Shown here piece after piece: positions 52,086 through 60,252 of a DNA stretch of 64,000 nucleotides (the first letter of the stretch is position 1; each line of letters begins with the position of its first letter). The stretch lies in contig NZ_JBQKGG010000002.1 in NCBI RefSeq assembly GCF_052118925.1, positions 186,001 through 250,000 of the forward strand, in the 5' to 3' direction. The notes under the pieces are model-generated. The model was given only the letters and a program-made list of their open reading frames with translations, searched no databases and was not told where the DNA came from. This DNA comes from Lientehia sp934351765. Its GTDB lineage: Bacteria; Bacillota; Clostridia; Lachnospirales; Lachnospiraceae. The translations under genes and the position numbers were made by a program.

Positions 52086-53882
52086 TTAAGGCAGGCTTTC
52101 TTCCACGCACAAGGCTCCATACCCGACCTGCGGATTGGGATATGCGGCATATCCGGCCAGAGGCCTGGCGCCGCTGCGGAGGTACGCTTTCAGCTTTTCT
52201 CCGTACAGGTAAGGATCATTTCCGCGGATGATCCCCCATTCCATTAAAATCGCCGCCGCTCCTGAAACAAAGGGCGTGGCAAAGGAGGTTCCGGTCACAG
52301 GAGTATAACCGCCCCCGGCGCTGGCAGTGACAATTCCAACACCGGGAGCGGTAAGATCCGGCTTGACCTGATTGGTAACGCGGGTATAGCCACGCCCGGA
52401 GAAATCGGCATAAGCACCGTATCGGCTGTCATAGGCACCTACTGTGATGACCCGCGCCGCAGTGGCGGGAATAGTCAATGTCGTATCCGGTGCGGGACTT
52501 AAAAACCGGGTGGCACGCCCGCGGACAGCTTCTCCCGGAAGCCAGAGATCGTACCGCCCGTCCACGATCTTCTCCGGCACAAGCTGTAACAGATAGATTC
52601 CGCTTTCCAGATACGCTTCTGTCGGGATCAGATCCAGATAGATCTCCTGAGCAGTGCTGTAGGGGATCGGTTCCCCGTAATAAACATAGATTTCCGATTC
52701 CTCTGTCCGGTAACGTGTCATGGTCTGTCCCTGTCCAAGCGGACCGAACCGCTGTCCCCTTGGCGTTACCAGATAGATTCTTACCTTATCCACATAGGAT
52801 TTCCAGATCTGAAGATTCAGACCGGTTTCATATAACCCTACCGCAAATCGAATGATCTCCGTTCCTTCGTTTTCTCCCGGAGAGCCGGACTGTCCGCTTC
52901 CGCCAGTCAGCCCGGGATTTGTCAACGGCCGCTCCTTCGGATTTTGTAACTGTCCTGCCGCATGGCCGAAACCAATGCCCTCGTTTCCGCTTCCCACACA
53001 GATGGTCAGCCTCCCCAGTCCGGAAACCAGATCCAGATATGTTTCCAGCAGCGAAGTTCCTTCATGGGAACCGTAGCTGTTTCCAAAGCTCAGATTGATC
53101 ACCATGGGGACGCCCGTTTCCAGCATCTTCCGTACTGCATAATCAATTCCCATGAGGAGCTCCGTGGTCCGGGGAAATCCGCCGTCCCGGTTTTCCAGCC
53201 TTACAACCAGAAGAACCGACTCCGGCGCCATGCCTCGATATCGGATTCCTCCTCTTCCTCCGTTTCCAGCTGCAATGGCAGCCACCGGCGTTCCATGATT
53301 TTCCGGATCACCGGAATCGCTTCCGTCCGGTCCCAGCGGATTTCCTGTTCTTAACGCTTCGTTGATCTGTTCCGCAGAAAACTCTGTTCCGATCCCGTAG
53401 CCTGCCGGCGGATTTCCGTCTATGGTCTGATCCCAGAGCCATGCGATCCGGCTGGTTCCGTCCCGGTTCCGAAAATCCTCCAGCCGGTAATCGATGCCGG
53501 AATCAATGACCGCGATCATGATGCCTGCCCCGAATAGTCCCGCCGCTCCGGTCTGTAATCCGCTCACACAGGACTCCTGCCGTCCCTCTGCCGACGCAAA
53601 GCACAGCCCCTTCGGCTTTTCCACATAGGTGATCTCCGGCTGTCTGGAAAAGGGTTCTACCAGTACCTCTGGCAGCGTGACCACCGCATAACCGCCGAGA
53701 AGCTCTGTGATCTGAACTGCTCCTGCTGCCAGCCGCTGAATATCCCCCGTATATTTGACGATGAGATCCCACGATTTTTCTGCCGGATCATACCCTGTCT
53801 TCAGATCCAGAGAGCGCTCCCGCTCTGCTTCGGGAACACGCAGTGCAAGATTCAGCGAGTTTTCCAGCTTTTCGTCCGTCAT
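52086..53882 (-). CDS. S8 family serine peptidase (Csp/subtilisin-like)
   Basis: 598 residues, no signal peptide. After a prodomain (YTGDIQRLAAGAVQITELLGG) comes a subtilase with the full triad: Asp in AVIDSGIDY, His in ENHGTPVAAIAAG and Ser in GTSFATPFVSGAA, plus the jelly-roll insertion and LWDQTIDGNPPAGYGIGTEF block of clostridial Csp germination proteases. Csp enzymes activate the cortex hydrolase SleC during germination, but Lachnospiraceae have several such genes of unknown role. GGAGG ribosome site. Monocistronic. Confidence 0.9.
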   Translation of the reverse strand: MTDEKLENSLNLALRVPEAERERSLDLKTGYDPAEKSWDLIVKYTGDIQRLAAGAVQITELLGGYAVVTLPEVLVEPFSRQPEITYVEKPKGLCFASAEGRQESCVSGLQTGAAGLFGAGIMIAVIDSGIDYRLEDFRNRDGTSRIAWLWDQTIDGNPPAGYGIGTEFSAEQINEALRTGNPLGPDGSDSGDPENHGTPVAAIAAGNGGRGGIRYRGMAPESVLLVVRLENRDGGFPRTTELLMGIDYAVRKMLETGVPMVINLSFGNSYGSHEGTSLLETYLDLVSGLGRLTICVGSGNEGIGFGHAAGQLQNPKERPLTNPGLTGGSGQSGSPGENEGTEIIRFAVGLYETGLNLQIWKSYVDKVRIYLVTPRGQRFGPLGQGQTMTRYRTEESEIYVYYGEPIPYSTAQEIYLDLIPTEAYLESGIYLLQLVPEKIVDGRYDLWLPGEAVRGRATRFLSPAPDTTLTIPATAARVITVGAYDSRYGAYADFSGRGYTRVTNQVKPDLTAPGVGIVTASAGGGYTPVTGTSFATPFVSGAAAILMEWGIIRGNDPYLYGEKLKAYLRSGARPLAGYAAYPNPQVGYGALCVEESLP

Positions 53883-53930
53883 ACCTGCCTCCGTACGTTT
53901 TTCTAAATATTATGACGGACACCTGTATTT

Positions 53931-55352
53931 TCATTCAGCTTCCGCTGTTTTCTTTGACACGATCTTATACAGCACCTGTGCCGCCCGCTCCATCTGCTCC
54001 GGATTGACCGACGAATAATTCATCACGTATGTATTTTCATATTGTTCCGCCCTGCCGCCGGAATAATAGCCGGACATGGGCGCCAGACGGATGCCCCTGG
54101 ATTTCGCCTCCGCCACAAGGACCTCCTCCTTCAAAGAGGTTTTGATGTGCATAAGGAAATGCACCCCTGCTTCCTCCTCCTGGATTGTCACATACTCCCC
54201 AAGCGGCCCCTGCTCAAAGGCCTTCAGAATTGCATCCCGCTTGTTCTGGTAATAATTGCGGAGCCGGTTGATATGCTTCTCAAAGCTGCCGTTTTCCATG
54301 AACTGGGCCAGGGTATACTGCTCAAAGTTGGAGACGGTACAGGAATAAAAGGACAGTTCCCGGTAAAACCGCTCCGCCAGCGACGGTGGCAGCACCATAT
54401 AGCTGATCCGCACCGTGGAAGCCAGCGTCTTTGTAAACGTATTCATATAGATGACCTTATCGGAGATATCAATGCTCTGGAGCGTCGGAAACGGCTTTCC
54501 GCCGAGACGCAGCTCACTGTCATAATCATCTTCGATGATATAGTGATCGGGATTTTTCGATGCCCAGCCAAGAAGCTCGTAGCGGCGGCTCACCGGCATG
54601 ACGATCCCCGTGGGAAAATGGTGAGACGGCGAGGTATGAATAATATCCACCTGCTTTTCCTCCAGATCCCGGATCTCCACCCCCTTGGTATCCAGACGGA
54701 TATTTTCATAAGGCACCTTCATCCGCTCATAGATCCGGGCGATCTTATGATACCCAGGATTTTCCACCCCGTAAACCAGATCATTTCCCAAAAGCTGGAT
54801 CAGCAGGCTATGAAGATACTCTGTCCCGGCTCCCACCAGGATCTGCTCCGGCTGCACCTGCATGCCCCGGAATGCCCGCAGATACCCGGCGATGGCCTGG
54901 CGCAGCTCCAGAATTCCGCCGCAGGGCGGATTGATCATCAGCTGGATCCTGTTATCATTTAAAACACTGCGGACCGTCTTTGACCAGATGGTAAACGGAA
55001 AAATCTCGCTGTCCGTCTGGTTACTGGAAAAATCCGCAAAATAGGAGCTTTCTCCGCCGGTAACCATGACCGGGCGCTTCTTTACCGGCCGGATCTTCGG
55101 ATTGGTATTTCCGATATCCGCCACATAAAAGCCCCGTTTCGGCATGGAATATAAATAGCCTTCCGCCATGAGCTGTCCGTAGGCATTTTCCACCGTGATC
55201 ACACTGATACCCAGATTTTTTGCGAATGTACGCTTGGATGGCAGCTTCTCCCCGGCCTTGATTTTTCCCTGTATAATATCCCTTTTGATACATTTATATA
55301 AATATTCATACATGGAATCTGACCCTATATTTGTGAAACTGTATGTAAGCAT
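53931..55352 (-). CDS. MocR/PdxR-type GntR regulator with aminotransferase domain
   Basis: 473 residues from ATG 55352 (a TTG at 55370 with AAGG is possible). N-terminal GntR winged helix (YEYLYKCIKRDIIQGKIKAGEKLPSKR, GISVITVENAYGQLMAEGYL) fused to a fold-type I PLP domain with the Schiff-base Lys in NTFTKTLASTVRISYM and the substrate-phosphate block EDDYDSELR. PdxR-type members sense PLP and activate pdxST. It is divergent from the pdxS-pdxT remnant 200 nt away, which supports a PLP-sensing role. Confidence 0.9.
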   Translation of the reverse strand: MLTYSFTNIGSDSMYEYLYKCIKRDIIQGKIKAGEKLPSKRTFAKNLGISVITVENAYGQLMAEGYLYSMPKRGFYVADIGNTNPKIRPVKKRPVMVTGGESSYFADFSSNQTDSEIFPFTIWSKTVRSVLNDNRIQLMINPPCGGILELRQAIAGYLRAFRGMQVQPEQILVGAGTEYLHSLLIQLLGNDLVYGVENPGYHKIARIYERMKVPYENIRLDTKGVEIRDLEEKQVDIIHTSPSHHFPTGIVMPVSRRYELLGWASKNPDHYIIEDDYDSELRLGGKPFPTLQSIDISDKVIYMNTFTKTLASTVRISYMVLPPSLAERFYRELSFYSCTVSNFEQYTLAQFMENGSFEKHINRLRNYYQNKRDAILKAFEQGPLGEYVTIQEEEAGVHFLMHIKTSLKEEVLVAEAKSRGIRLAPMSGYYSGGRAEQYENTYVMNYSSVNPEQMERAAQVLYKIVSKKTAEAE

Positions 55353-55552
55353 TTCCGTTTTCTTCTCCAATCTGACCTTACTGAATATATTTATTTTGAC
55401 GCTTTTTCAATAGCCACTCTCCCAGTATAATGGGGAACAGATCAAATGTAAAGAACAATCTGATCACGCGAAAAACGCGGCTGTTTCAGCGATAAGAACA
55501 GGAAAAGCTGGCGGACAGCCATCACAGAGAGGAAGCAGGCGCATGCGCCGTT

Positions 55553-56440
55553 ATGGCACTGGAGCGGATCCCCGCAGACATCCGTGCAGCCGGCGGCGTT
55601 TCCCGTATGAGCGATCCGAAGATGATCCGTGGAATCCAGGAGGCCGTTTCCATTCCCGTAATGGCAAAATGCCGGATCGGGCATTTTGTGGAGGCACAGG
55701 TTTTGGAAGCCATCGAGATCGACTACATTGATGAGAGCGAAGTTCTTTCCCCGGCCGATGATGTCTACCATATCAATAAGCGGAATTTCCGCGTACCCTT
55801 TGTCTGCGGTGCCAAAGATCTGTGCGAGGCACTGCGCCGGGTCAACGAGGGGGCTGCCATGATCCGTACCAAGGGCGAACCCGGAACCGGCGATATCATC
55901 CAGGCAGTCCGCCATATCCGGAAAATGAACAGTGAAATCCAGAAGCTGACCTCCATGCGGGAGGACGAGCTTTATGAAGCAGCAAAAACGCTCCAGGTAC
56001 CTTATGATCTGGTTCTGTATGTCCATGAAAACGGGACGCTTCCCGTTGTAAACTTCGCCGCCGGCGGCGTTGCAACTCCTGCCGATGCAGCTCTGATGAT
56101 GCAGCTTGGCGCCGAAGGGGTATTCGTAGGCTCCGGTATTTTCAAATCCGGCAATCCGGCAAAGCGCGCCGCTTCCATCGTTAAGGCTGTCACCAACTTC
56201 ACCGATGCAAAGCTGCTTGGCAACTTCCACACAGAAGCACCGGTAGCCGGGCTCGGAACCGTTCCCATGACCTTCATCCGGGCGCATTACGTGGCTTCTG
56301 TTTCCGATGATGCCAGGGTTCTCGCCACCGTGGAGGAGAACATTGTGGCAGTTCGTCACGGAAACCAGCTTGCCATTTCCTTCCACCCGGAGCTGGATCC
56401 GGATCTGCGGATCCATAAAACATTTCTGGATTTGATTTAG
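55553..56440 (+). pseudogene. pdxS-pdxT fusion remnant (truncated PLP synthase)
   Basis: A 295-residue frame begins MALERIPADIRAAGGVSRM, which is position about 43 of normal PdxS. Residues 1-222 are PdxS: Lys39 in VMAKCRIGH and Lys107 in RTKGEPGTGD (the two catalytic Lys) remain, but the N-terminal strand with the essential Asp (GGVIMDV) is missing. At residue 221-224 (AKLLGN, DNA about 56215) the sequence switches to PdxT: FHTEAPVAGLGTVPMTFIRA, SFHPELDP, with its His-Glu but not the glutaminase Cys. About 0.5 kb was evidently deleted in frame. The upstream sequence reads EEAGACAV in frame for some codons, then SHHR, and a stop at about 55490. Confidence 0.8.
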
Positions 56441-56527
56441 AAAAGAACAAATAAGGTTTCCTGCGTTGTAAAGTCGCTCCCAGTAAGGCTCACGGGCATT
56501 CTAAGCCATGACCTTACGCTCCTCCAT
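56441..56527 (-). pseudogene. Remnant of a third gene downstream of abiEii
   Basis: AAAGGAG, 7 nt, ATG (56527) opens MEERKVMA and then a TAG at 56501-56503; the same frame continues NAREPYWERLYNAGNL before running into the pdxT remnant. A perfect ribosome site plus a meaningful-looking frame broken after eight codons suggests a decayed gene of the AbiE island; family not recognised. Confidence 0.45.
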
Positions 56528-56544
56528 AAAAAGTCTCCTTTCGT

Positions 56545-57309
56545 TTACAGCATGATTGCGTCCATAATCATCTGAATGGTATTACAGGTATCATCAAAGG
56601 AAATGTCCTTTGCATACTCATACTCGCGGCTGTATTTTTCCCACAGCTTGCGGAGCGTATCGCTTTCGCGGATCTCTTTCATAATTTCAGGGTAGTCTGT
56701 CTGAATCATACCGCTGCCGCGTTTCTGCGTCGTTCGTTCCAACGCCAAGCGCAACGTCGCTTTGTCACATTCCGCACCGTGCAGCACGTACAGAATATGT
56801 ACGTCGTAATAATCTCTTGGACGAGTATTCGCAATGTTGCGGGATAGCACAGTTTCCAGCTTTTCCGCCAACACCGTTTCAAGGTTGTACGCAAGAATAC
56901 TGATTGTTCGATCATCGAACAACAATGAGAATGTATATTCCACCTCACGAGGCGTTATGATATCGCCCGTTGTGACATCCACTGTCAGCGGCACACTGAT
57001 CGGCGGATAGTTCGCTTTCAGCGCAACACGGATACCAGGGTAATCGTCAGTTTCCCGAATATCAGAGATATCGACAACCTCAAATTGTACATCGTCGTCA
57101 ATCCAGACAGCACAAATCTCCATAAAAATTTTGTGGATTATTTCATGCGTCAGGGTGAATCCTTTAATCGTTGTATCCAGATCCATGGTTGCCCGCGTGT
57201 CCAGTCCCACAATGGCGGAAATTAGAAATCCTCCTTTGAGAATGAAATTGTTCTTATAAGGCGAGCTTGAAATCCGTTCCAGCAGTCGTTCAAGCATATA
57301 GTTCTGCAT
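56545..57309 (-). CDS. abiEii: AbiEii toxin (nucleotidyltransferase), N-terminally interrupted
   Basis: 254 residues from the first ATG after the stops. DUF1814/AbiEii nucleotidyltransferase: LKGGFLISAIVG and MDLDTTIKG give the G-G..DxD metal site; later RPRDYYDVHILY is the conserved helix. The ancestral start is the ATG at 57390 that overlaps abiEi (ATGA): it reads MITKNPM, then TAA TAG, then KAVIKNKAAEKHISAQLV into this frame. So 27 residues are cut off and the remaining start has no ribosome site. Probably weakly expressed or dead; AbiEii otherwise adds nucleotides to targets such as tRNA or GTP pools and blocks phage. Confidence 0.8.
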   Translation of the reverse strand: MQNYMLERLLERISSSPYKNNFILKGGFLISAIVGLDTRATMDLDTTIKGFTLTHEIIHKIFMEICAVWIDDDVQFEVVDISDIRETDDYPGIRVALKANYPPISVPLTVDVTTGDIITPREVEYTFSLLFDDRTISILAYNLETVLAEKLETVLSRNIANTRPRDYYDVHILYVLHGAECDKATLRLALERTTQKRGSGMIQTDYPEIMKEIRESDTLRKLWEKYSREYEYAKDISFDDTCNTIQMIMDAIML

Positions 57310-57386
57310 AACGAGCTGTGCCGAGATATGCTTCTCGGCCGCTTTGTTCTTGATAACGGCTTTCTATTACATTGGATTTTTTGTAA

Positions 57387-57980
57387 TCATAGCAAAACCT
57401 CCATGTATCGCAGCACCTTAGGCTTCACTCGAAGCAGGTCTGCGTACTGCATCAGTCTGTGAATGTTCTTATCTTTAGACAATGCATAGCGTTTCATGGC
57501 CTCTCCAACGATTTGTACATCGCTGCCGCTACCGCGCAGGATATCACACAATGTCCGTTCCAAATTGTAAACACGAATTGGATTGCCGGAAGGAGACTTA
57601 ATTTCAATTCTGCCGAACTCATAATTTTCTGGCACAACACGCTTAACAATTATATTTTCTTGCTTCAAGGACGGGGCATTGTAGCCTTTGGGAAAGGTCA
57701 TCGTATATTTCGCCGGGGTACGGTCTGAATAATCCAACAGATACAAGGCGGTATCATGTGAGTAGATTCCACGTCCATACTTACGCTGCAAAAGATAAAA
57801 ATCATCCTCCCACACACTGCTTCGCACATACAGGCCGCGTCCGAAACGATATATTTCACCGTTTTTGACAAACTCCTGTAACACACCACGATACACTCCG
57901 GCTTCCATCACCTGTGCTGTAGTAATCGTGCCATCCTCCGACGCTTCCAACAATTCTTCGATTTTCTCCTTGGCGTTCAT
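57387..57980 (-). CDS. abiEi: AbiEi antitoxin / autorepressor
   Basis: 197 residues from ATG 57980 with GAGGTG 6 nt upstream (an earlier start at 58010 lies inside the operator). N-terminal winged helix (TTAQVMEAGVYRGVLQEFVKNG, IYRFGRGLYVR) binds DNA; the C-terminal domain (GRGIYSHDTALYLLDYSDRTP, TFPKGYN, YNLERTLCDILRG) neutralises toxin. This type IV antitoxin represses its own promoter through inverted repeats; a near-perfect one lies directly upstream. Codon usage and base content are more AT-rich than the neighbours. Confidence 0.93.
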   Translation of the reverse strand: MNAKEKIEELLEASEDGTITTAQVMEAGVYRGVLQEFVKNGEIYRFGRGLYVRSSVWEDDFYLLQRKYGRGIYSHDTALYLLDYSDRTPAKYTMTFPKGYNAPSLKQENIIVKRVVPENYEFGRIEIKSPSGNPIRVYNLERTLCDILRGSGSDVQIVGEAMKRYALSKDKNIHRLMQYADLLRVKPKVLRYMEVLL

Positions 57981-57995
57981 GCTTATCACCTCGCT

Positions 57996-58042
57996 TTGAC
58001 AATTGCACATTATATTATATAAAAATAATGTGTGATTGTCAA
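57996..58042 (-). promoter_or_regulatory. abiE promoter embedded in an 18-bp inverted repeat (AbiEi operator)
   Basis: TTGACA-17 bp-TATAAT on the minus strand (-35 at 58037-58042, -10 at 58014-58019). Arms TTGACAATTGCACATTAT (57996-58013) and the inverse TTGACAATCACACATTAT (58025-58042) match at 16 of 18 positions and cover the -35 and the start site. Confidence 0.85.
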
Positions 58043-58170
58043 TTTATAACGACGATCATATATTAAATTACTCAAAAATACGGCATAACCGTTAAGCTAT
58101 ACCGTTCTTTGCTTCAATATTTTTTTAATTTAGGAACGCTAAGACCGGCCGTACTAATTATAAATTTGTT

Positions 58171-58303
58171 TCCGACTCGCCGTGCCAGGCTCAAAAAGCT
58201 TTGCTTTTTTCGCTGTGGGCAGTCGCCATCCACCACTTTTAGTGCTCTCCGACTCGCCGTGCAGGCTCAAAAAGCTTTGCTTTTTTCGCTGTGGGCAGTC
58301 GCC
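58171..58303. repeat. Two direct copies of a 56-57-bp palindromic repeat
   Basis: TCCGACTCGCCGTGC..AGGCTCAAAAAGCTTTGC..GCTGTGGGCAGTCGCC occurs at 58171-58227 and 58248-58303, differing by one base. Each unit can fold (CGACT/AGTCG outer, AAAAAGC/GCTTTTT inner), like REP/BIME elements. 58043-58170, between the operator and the first copy, holds nothing I can assign. Confidence 0.85.
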
Positions 58304-58307
58304 CTAT

Positions 58308-58367
58308 AAATAATTTGACCGGTCGTTTTTCGGAAGCCAGCTTCCTTTACGACCGGTCAAATTATTT
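58308..58367. repeat. 19-bp perfect inverted repeat with nested hairpin
   Basis: AAATAATTTGACCGGTCGT (58308-58326) and its exact reverse complement (58349-58367), with an inner GGAAGC-CA-GCTTCC. It begins 13 nt past the yggS stop. It could be a terminator for yggS (tail ATTTATAGG is poor) or a mobile-element end. Confidence 0.85.
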
Positions 58368-58380
58368 GCACTGCTCGTTG

Positions 58381-59073
58381 CTATTGCACATATTTCCTGG
58401 CTCCAAAAATAGCGGTTCCGACACGGACCATGGTGGCTCCTTCTTCAATGGCCACTTCAAAGTCTCCGGTCATGCCCATGGACAGTTCTTTCATTTCTAC
58501 GTTTGGAATGCTGGCGGCTTTGATTTCTTCGAAAACAGCCTTCATTTCTTTAAAATAGCCTCTGGCATCTTCCGGATGCTCCACCGGCGGTGCAATGGTC
58601 ATAAGGCCTTTTACCTTTACATTGGAAAGAGCTGCGATTTCCTTTACCAGACCCATGGCTTCTTCCTTCGGCACGCCGCTCTTGGTTTCCTCTCCACCGA
58701 TGTTAATCTCCACCAGAACATTACAGGTCACATTATGCTTCTGCGCTTCCTTCTGGATCTCCTGGGCCAGCCGCACAGAATCCACCGAATGGATCAGATA
58801 CGCCTTATCCACAATGTATTTCACCTTGTTGCGCTGAAGATGACCGATCAGATGCCAGTGCAGCGGCTCGGTGATCACTTCCATTTTACTGCACATCTCC
58901 TGCACCTTATTCTCGCCGAAATCCACTACGCCGCACTCCATGATCTCACGGATCATTTCCACCGGTTTTGTTTTGCTGACAGCGATCAGCGTCACATCCT
59001 CCCGCTTTCTTCCGGCCCGTTCACAGGCTGCTACGACCCGCGCTTCTACATCCTTCAGGTTTTCTTTTACCAT
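58381..59073 (-). CDS. yggS: YggS family PLP-binding homeostasis protein
   Basis: 230 residues from ATG 59073, GAGGTGG 6 nt upstream. PLP-binding barrel: LIAVSKTKPVEMIREIME (Lys for PLP), FGENKVQEM, WHLIGHLQRNKVKYI, LVEINIGGEETKSGVP, and LSMGMTGDFEVAIEEGATMVRVGTAIFG. It buffers free PLP and affects amino-acid pools. Located beside a decayed PLP synthase locus, which may be chance. Confidence 0.95.
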   Translation of the reverse strand: MVKENLKDVEARVVAACERAGRKREDVTLIAVSKTKPVEMIREIMECGVVDFGENKVQEMCSKMEVITEPLHWHLIGHLQRNKVKYIVDKAYLIHSVDSVRLAQEIQKEAQKHNVTCNVLVEINIGGEETKSGVPKEEAMGLVKEIAALSNVKVKGLMTIAPPVEHPEDARGYFKEMKAVFEEIKAASIPNVEMKELSMGMTGDFEVAIEEGATMVRVGTAIFGARKYVQ

Positions 59074-59109
59074 AATCTTCCACCTCAATTTTTCTTGCAG
59101 ACTGGCCTT

Positions 59110-59138
59110 ATTCTAACATATTTCTTCCGTTTTGTGAA
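59110..59138 (-). promoter_or_regulatory. Promoter for yggS
   Basis: TTCACA-17 bp-TAGAAT on the minus strand, about 35 nt upstream of the start. Confidence 0.6.
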
Positions 59139-59238
59139 CTCCCCGGACAGCCTAAGTCCATACTGGAATCCATGTCCTACATAGCTTTCACAGCCCATGC
59201 CTTCGCATTTTGTCTGCTGTTCTTTTCTCCGTTTTTCT

Positions 59239-59266
59239 TGCTTTTTTCTCTTTGTTCCTTATAATA
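59239..59266 (+). promoter_or_regulatory. Promoter for the AraC-type regulator
   Basis: TTGCTT-16 bp-TATAAT on the plus strand, about 75 nt before the ATG. Confidence 0.6.
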
Positions 59267-59340
59267 GAATCTGGAACCGGGCAGGTATCCGGATGCCTGT
59301 TCGAATCACTTTCAATTATCAGATTATCAGGGAGCATTGT

Positions 59341-60249
59341 ATGCAAAAACGTATTATCTTTACGGATGAAAAAAAGAGGGAGCTGAACAAACCGATTGAC
59401 GGCCGCTTCCCCCTCCACATTGAGCATGAAAATATTCAGGACTTTCTTCGCTGCCAGGTTCCCTTTCACTGGCACCCGGAGCTGGAGATGGCCTTTGTGA
59501 CAAAGGGCAGTATCATCTGCCAGGCTAACGGAGCCACCTACCGTCTGACGGAGGGCACCGGCATTTTTTTTAATACCAATGTTCTTCATGCATACATGCA
59601 GGATGATGACAACGGCTGTCTCTATAAGGCAATTCTCTGCGATATCAGCCTTCTGTTCGGTCCGCCGGGAAGCCTGATTTATGAGCGTTATATTGCTCCC
59701 TTTCTCTCTGACACAACGCGTTCCAGTATCCTCCTGGACAGCAGTTCCTCCTGGCAGCGAGAATTGATTGACACCGCCGTCTCCATGGCAGACAAGGATC
59801 TTCAGCAGGCGCCTTTTCTGGAGCTTTCGCTTCTGGAGGGGATCACAAAGATCTGGCGGCTGCTCTGTGAACATACCGGTGCCGAACGGCCCGCCTCCAG
59901 TCGTTCTGTCAGGGATATTACCCGTATGAAAGCCGCCATGGCCTACATCCAGGAGCACTGCGGCGGTTCCATCTCCCTGGCGGAGCTTGCATCGGTCTGT
60001 TCCCTGAGCCAGAGTGAATGCTGCCGCCTGTTCCGACGGATCCTTCACCAGAGTCCCAACGAATATGTGATCTCCTGCCGGATCAGCAAAAGCCTGGGGC
60101 TGTTGGCCGAGGGGCGTCTCTCCATGACCGAGATTGCCGGCCTGTGCGGCTTCCAGAGCAGCAGCTACTTTTCCGAAACCTTTAAAAAGGTCATTGGCAT
60201 GAGTCCCAGGGATTATAAATATCTGGTAACTCCCGGTTCAGGCGTTTAA
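59341..60249 (+). CDS. AraC family transcriptional regulator
   Basis: 302 residues from ATG 59341 with GGGAG 6 nt upstream; earlier in-frame codons are not conserved. N-terminal cupin sensor (FHWHPELEMAFVTKGSIICQ, GIFFNTNVLHAYM), then two helix-turn-helix units (ISLAELASVCSLSQSECCRLFRR; LSMTEIAGLCGFQSSSYFSETFKK) ending with a P-RDYK signature. The target is unknown; the neighbouring racemase is convergent. Confidence 0.92.
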   Translation: MQKRIIFTDEKKRELNKPIDGRFPLHIEHENIQDFLRCQVPFHWHPELEMAFVTKGSIICQANGATYRLTEGTGIFFNTNVLHAYMQDDDNGCLYKAILCDISLLFGPPGSLIYERYIAPFLSDTTRSSILLDSSSSWQRELIDTAVSMADKDLQQAPFLELSLLEGITKIWRLLCEHTGAERPASSRSVRDITRMKAAMAYIQEHCGGSISLAELASVCSLSQSECCRLFRRILHQSPNEYVISCRISKSLGLLAEGRLSMTEIAGLCGFQSSSYFSETFKKVIGMSPRDYKYLVTPGSGV

Positions 60250-60252
60250 TCT

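Noticed and set aside
59188..60048. 286-codon minus-strand frame opposite the AraC regulator
   Set aside because: Shadow frame in a GC-rich gene; no start signal and no family.
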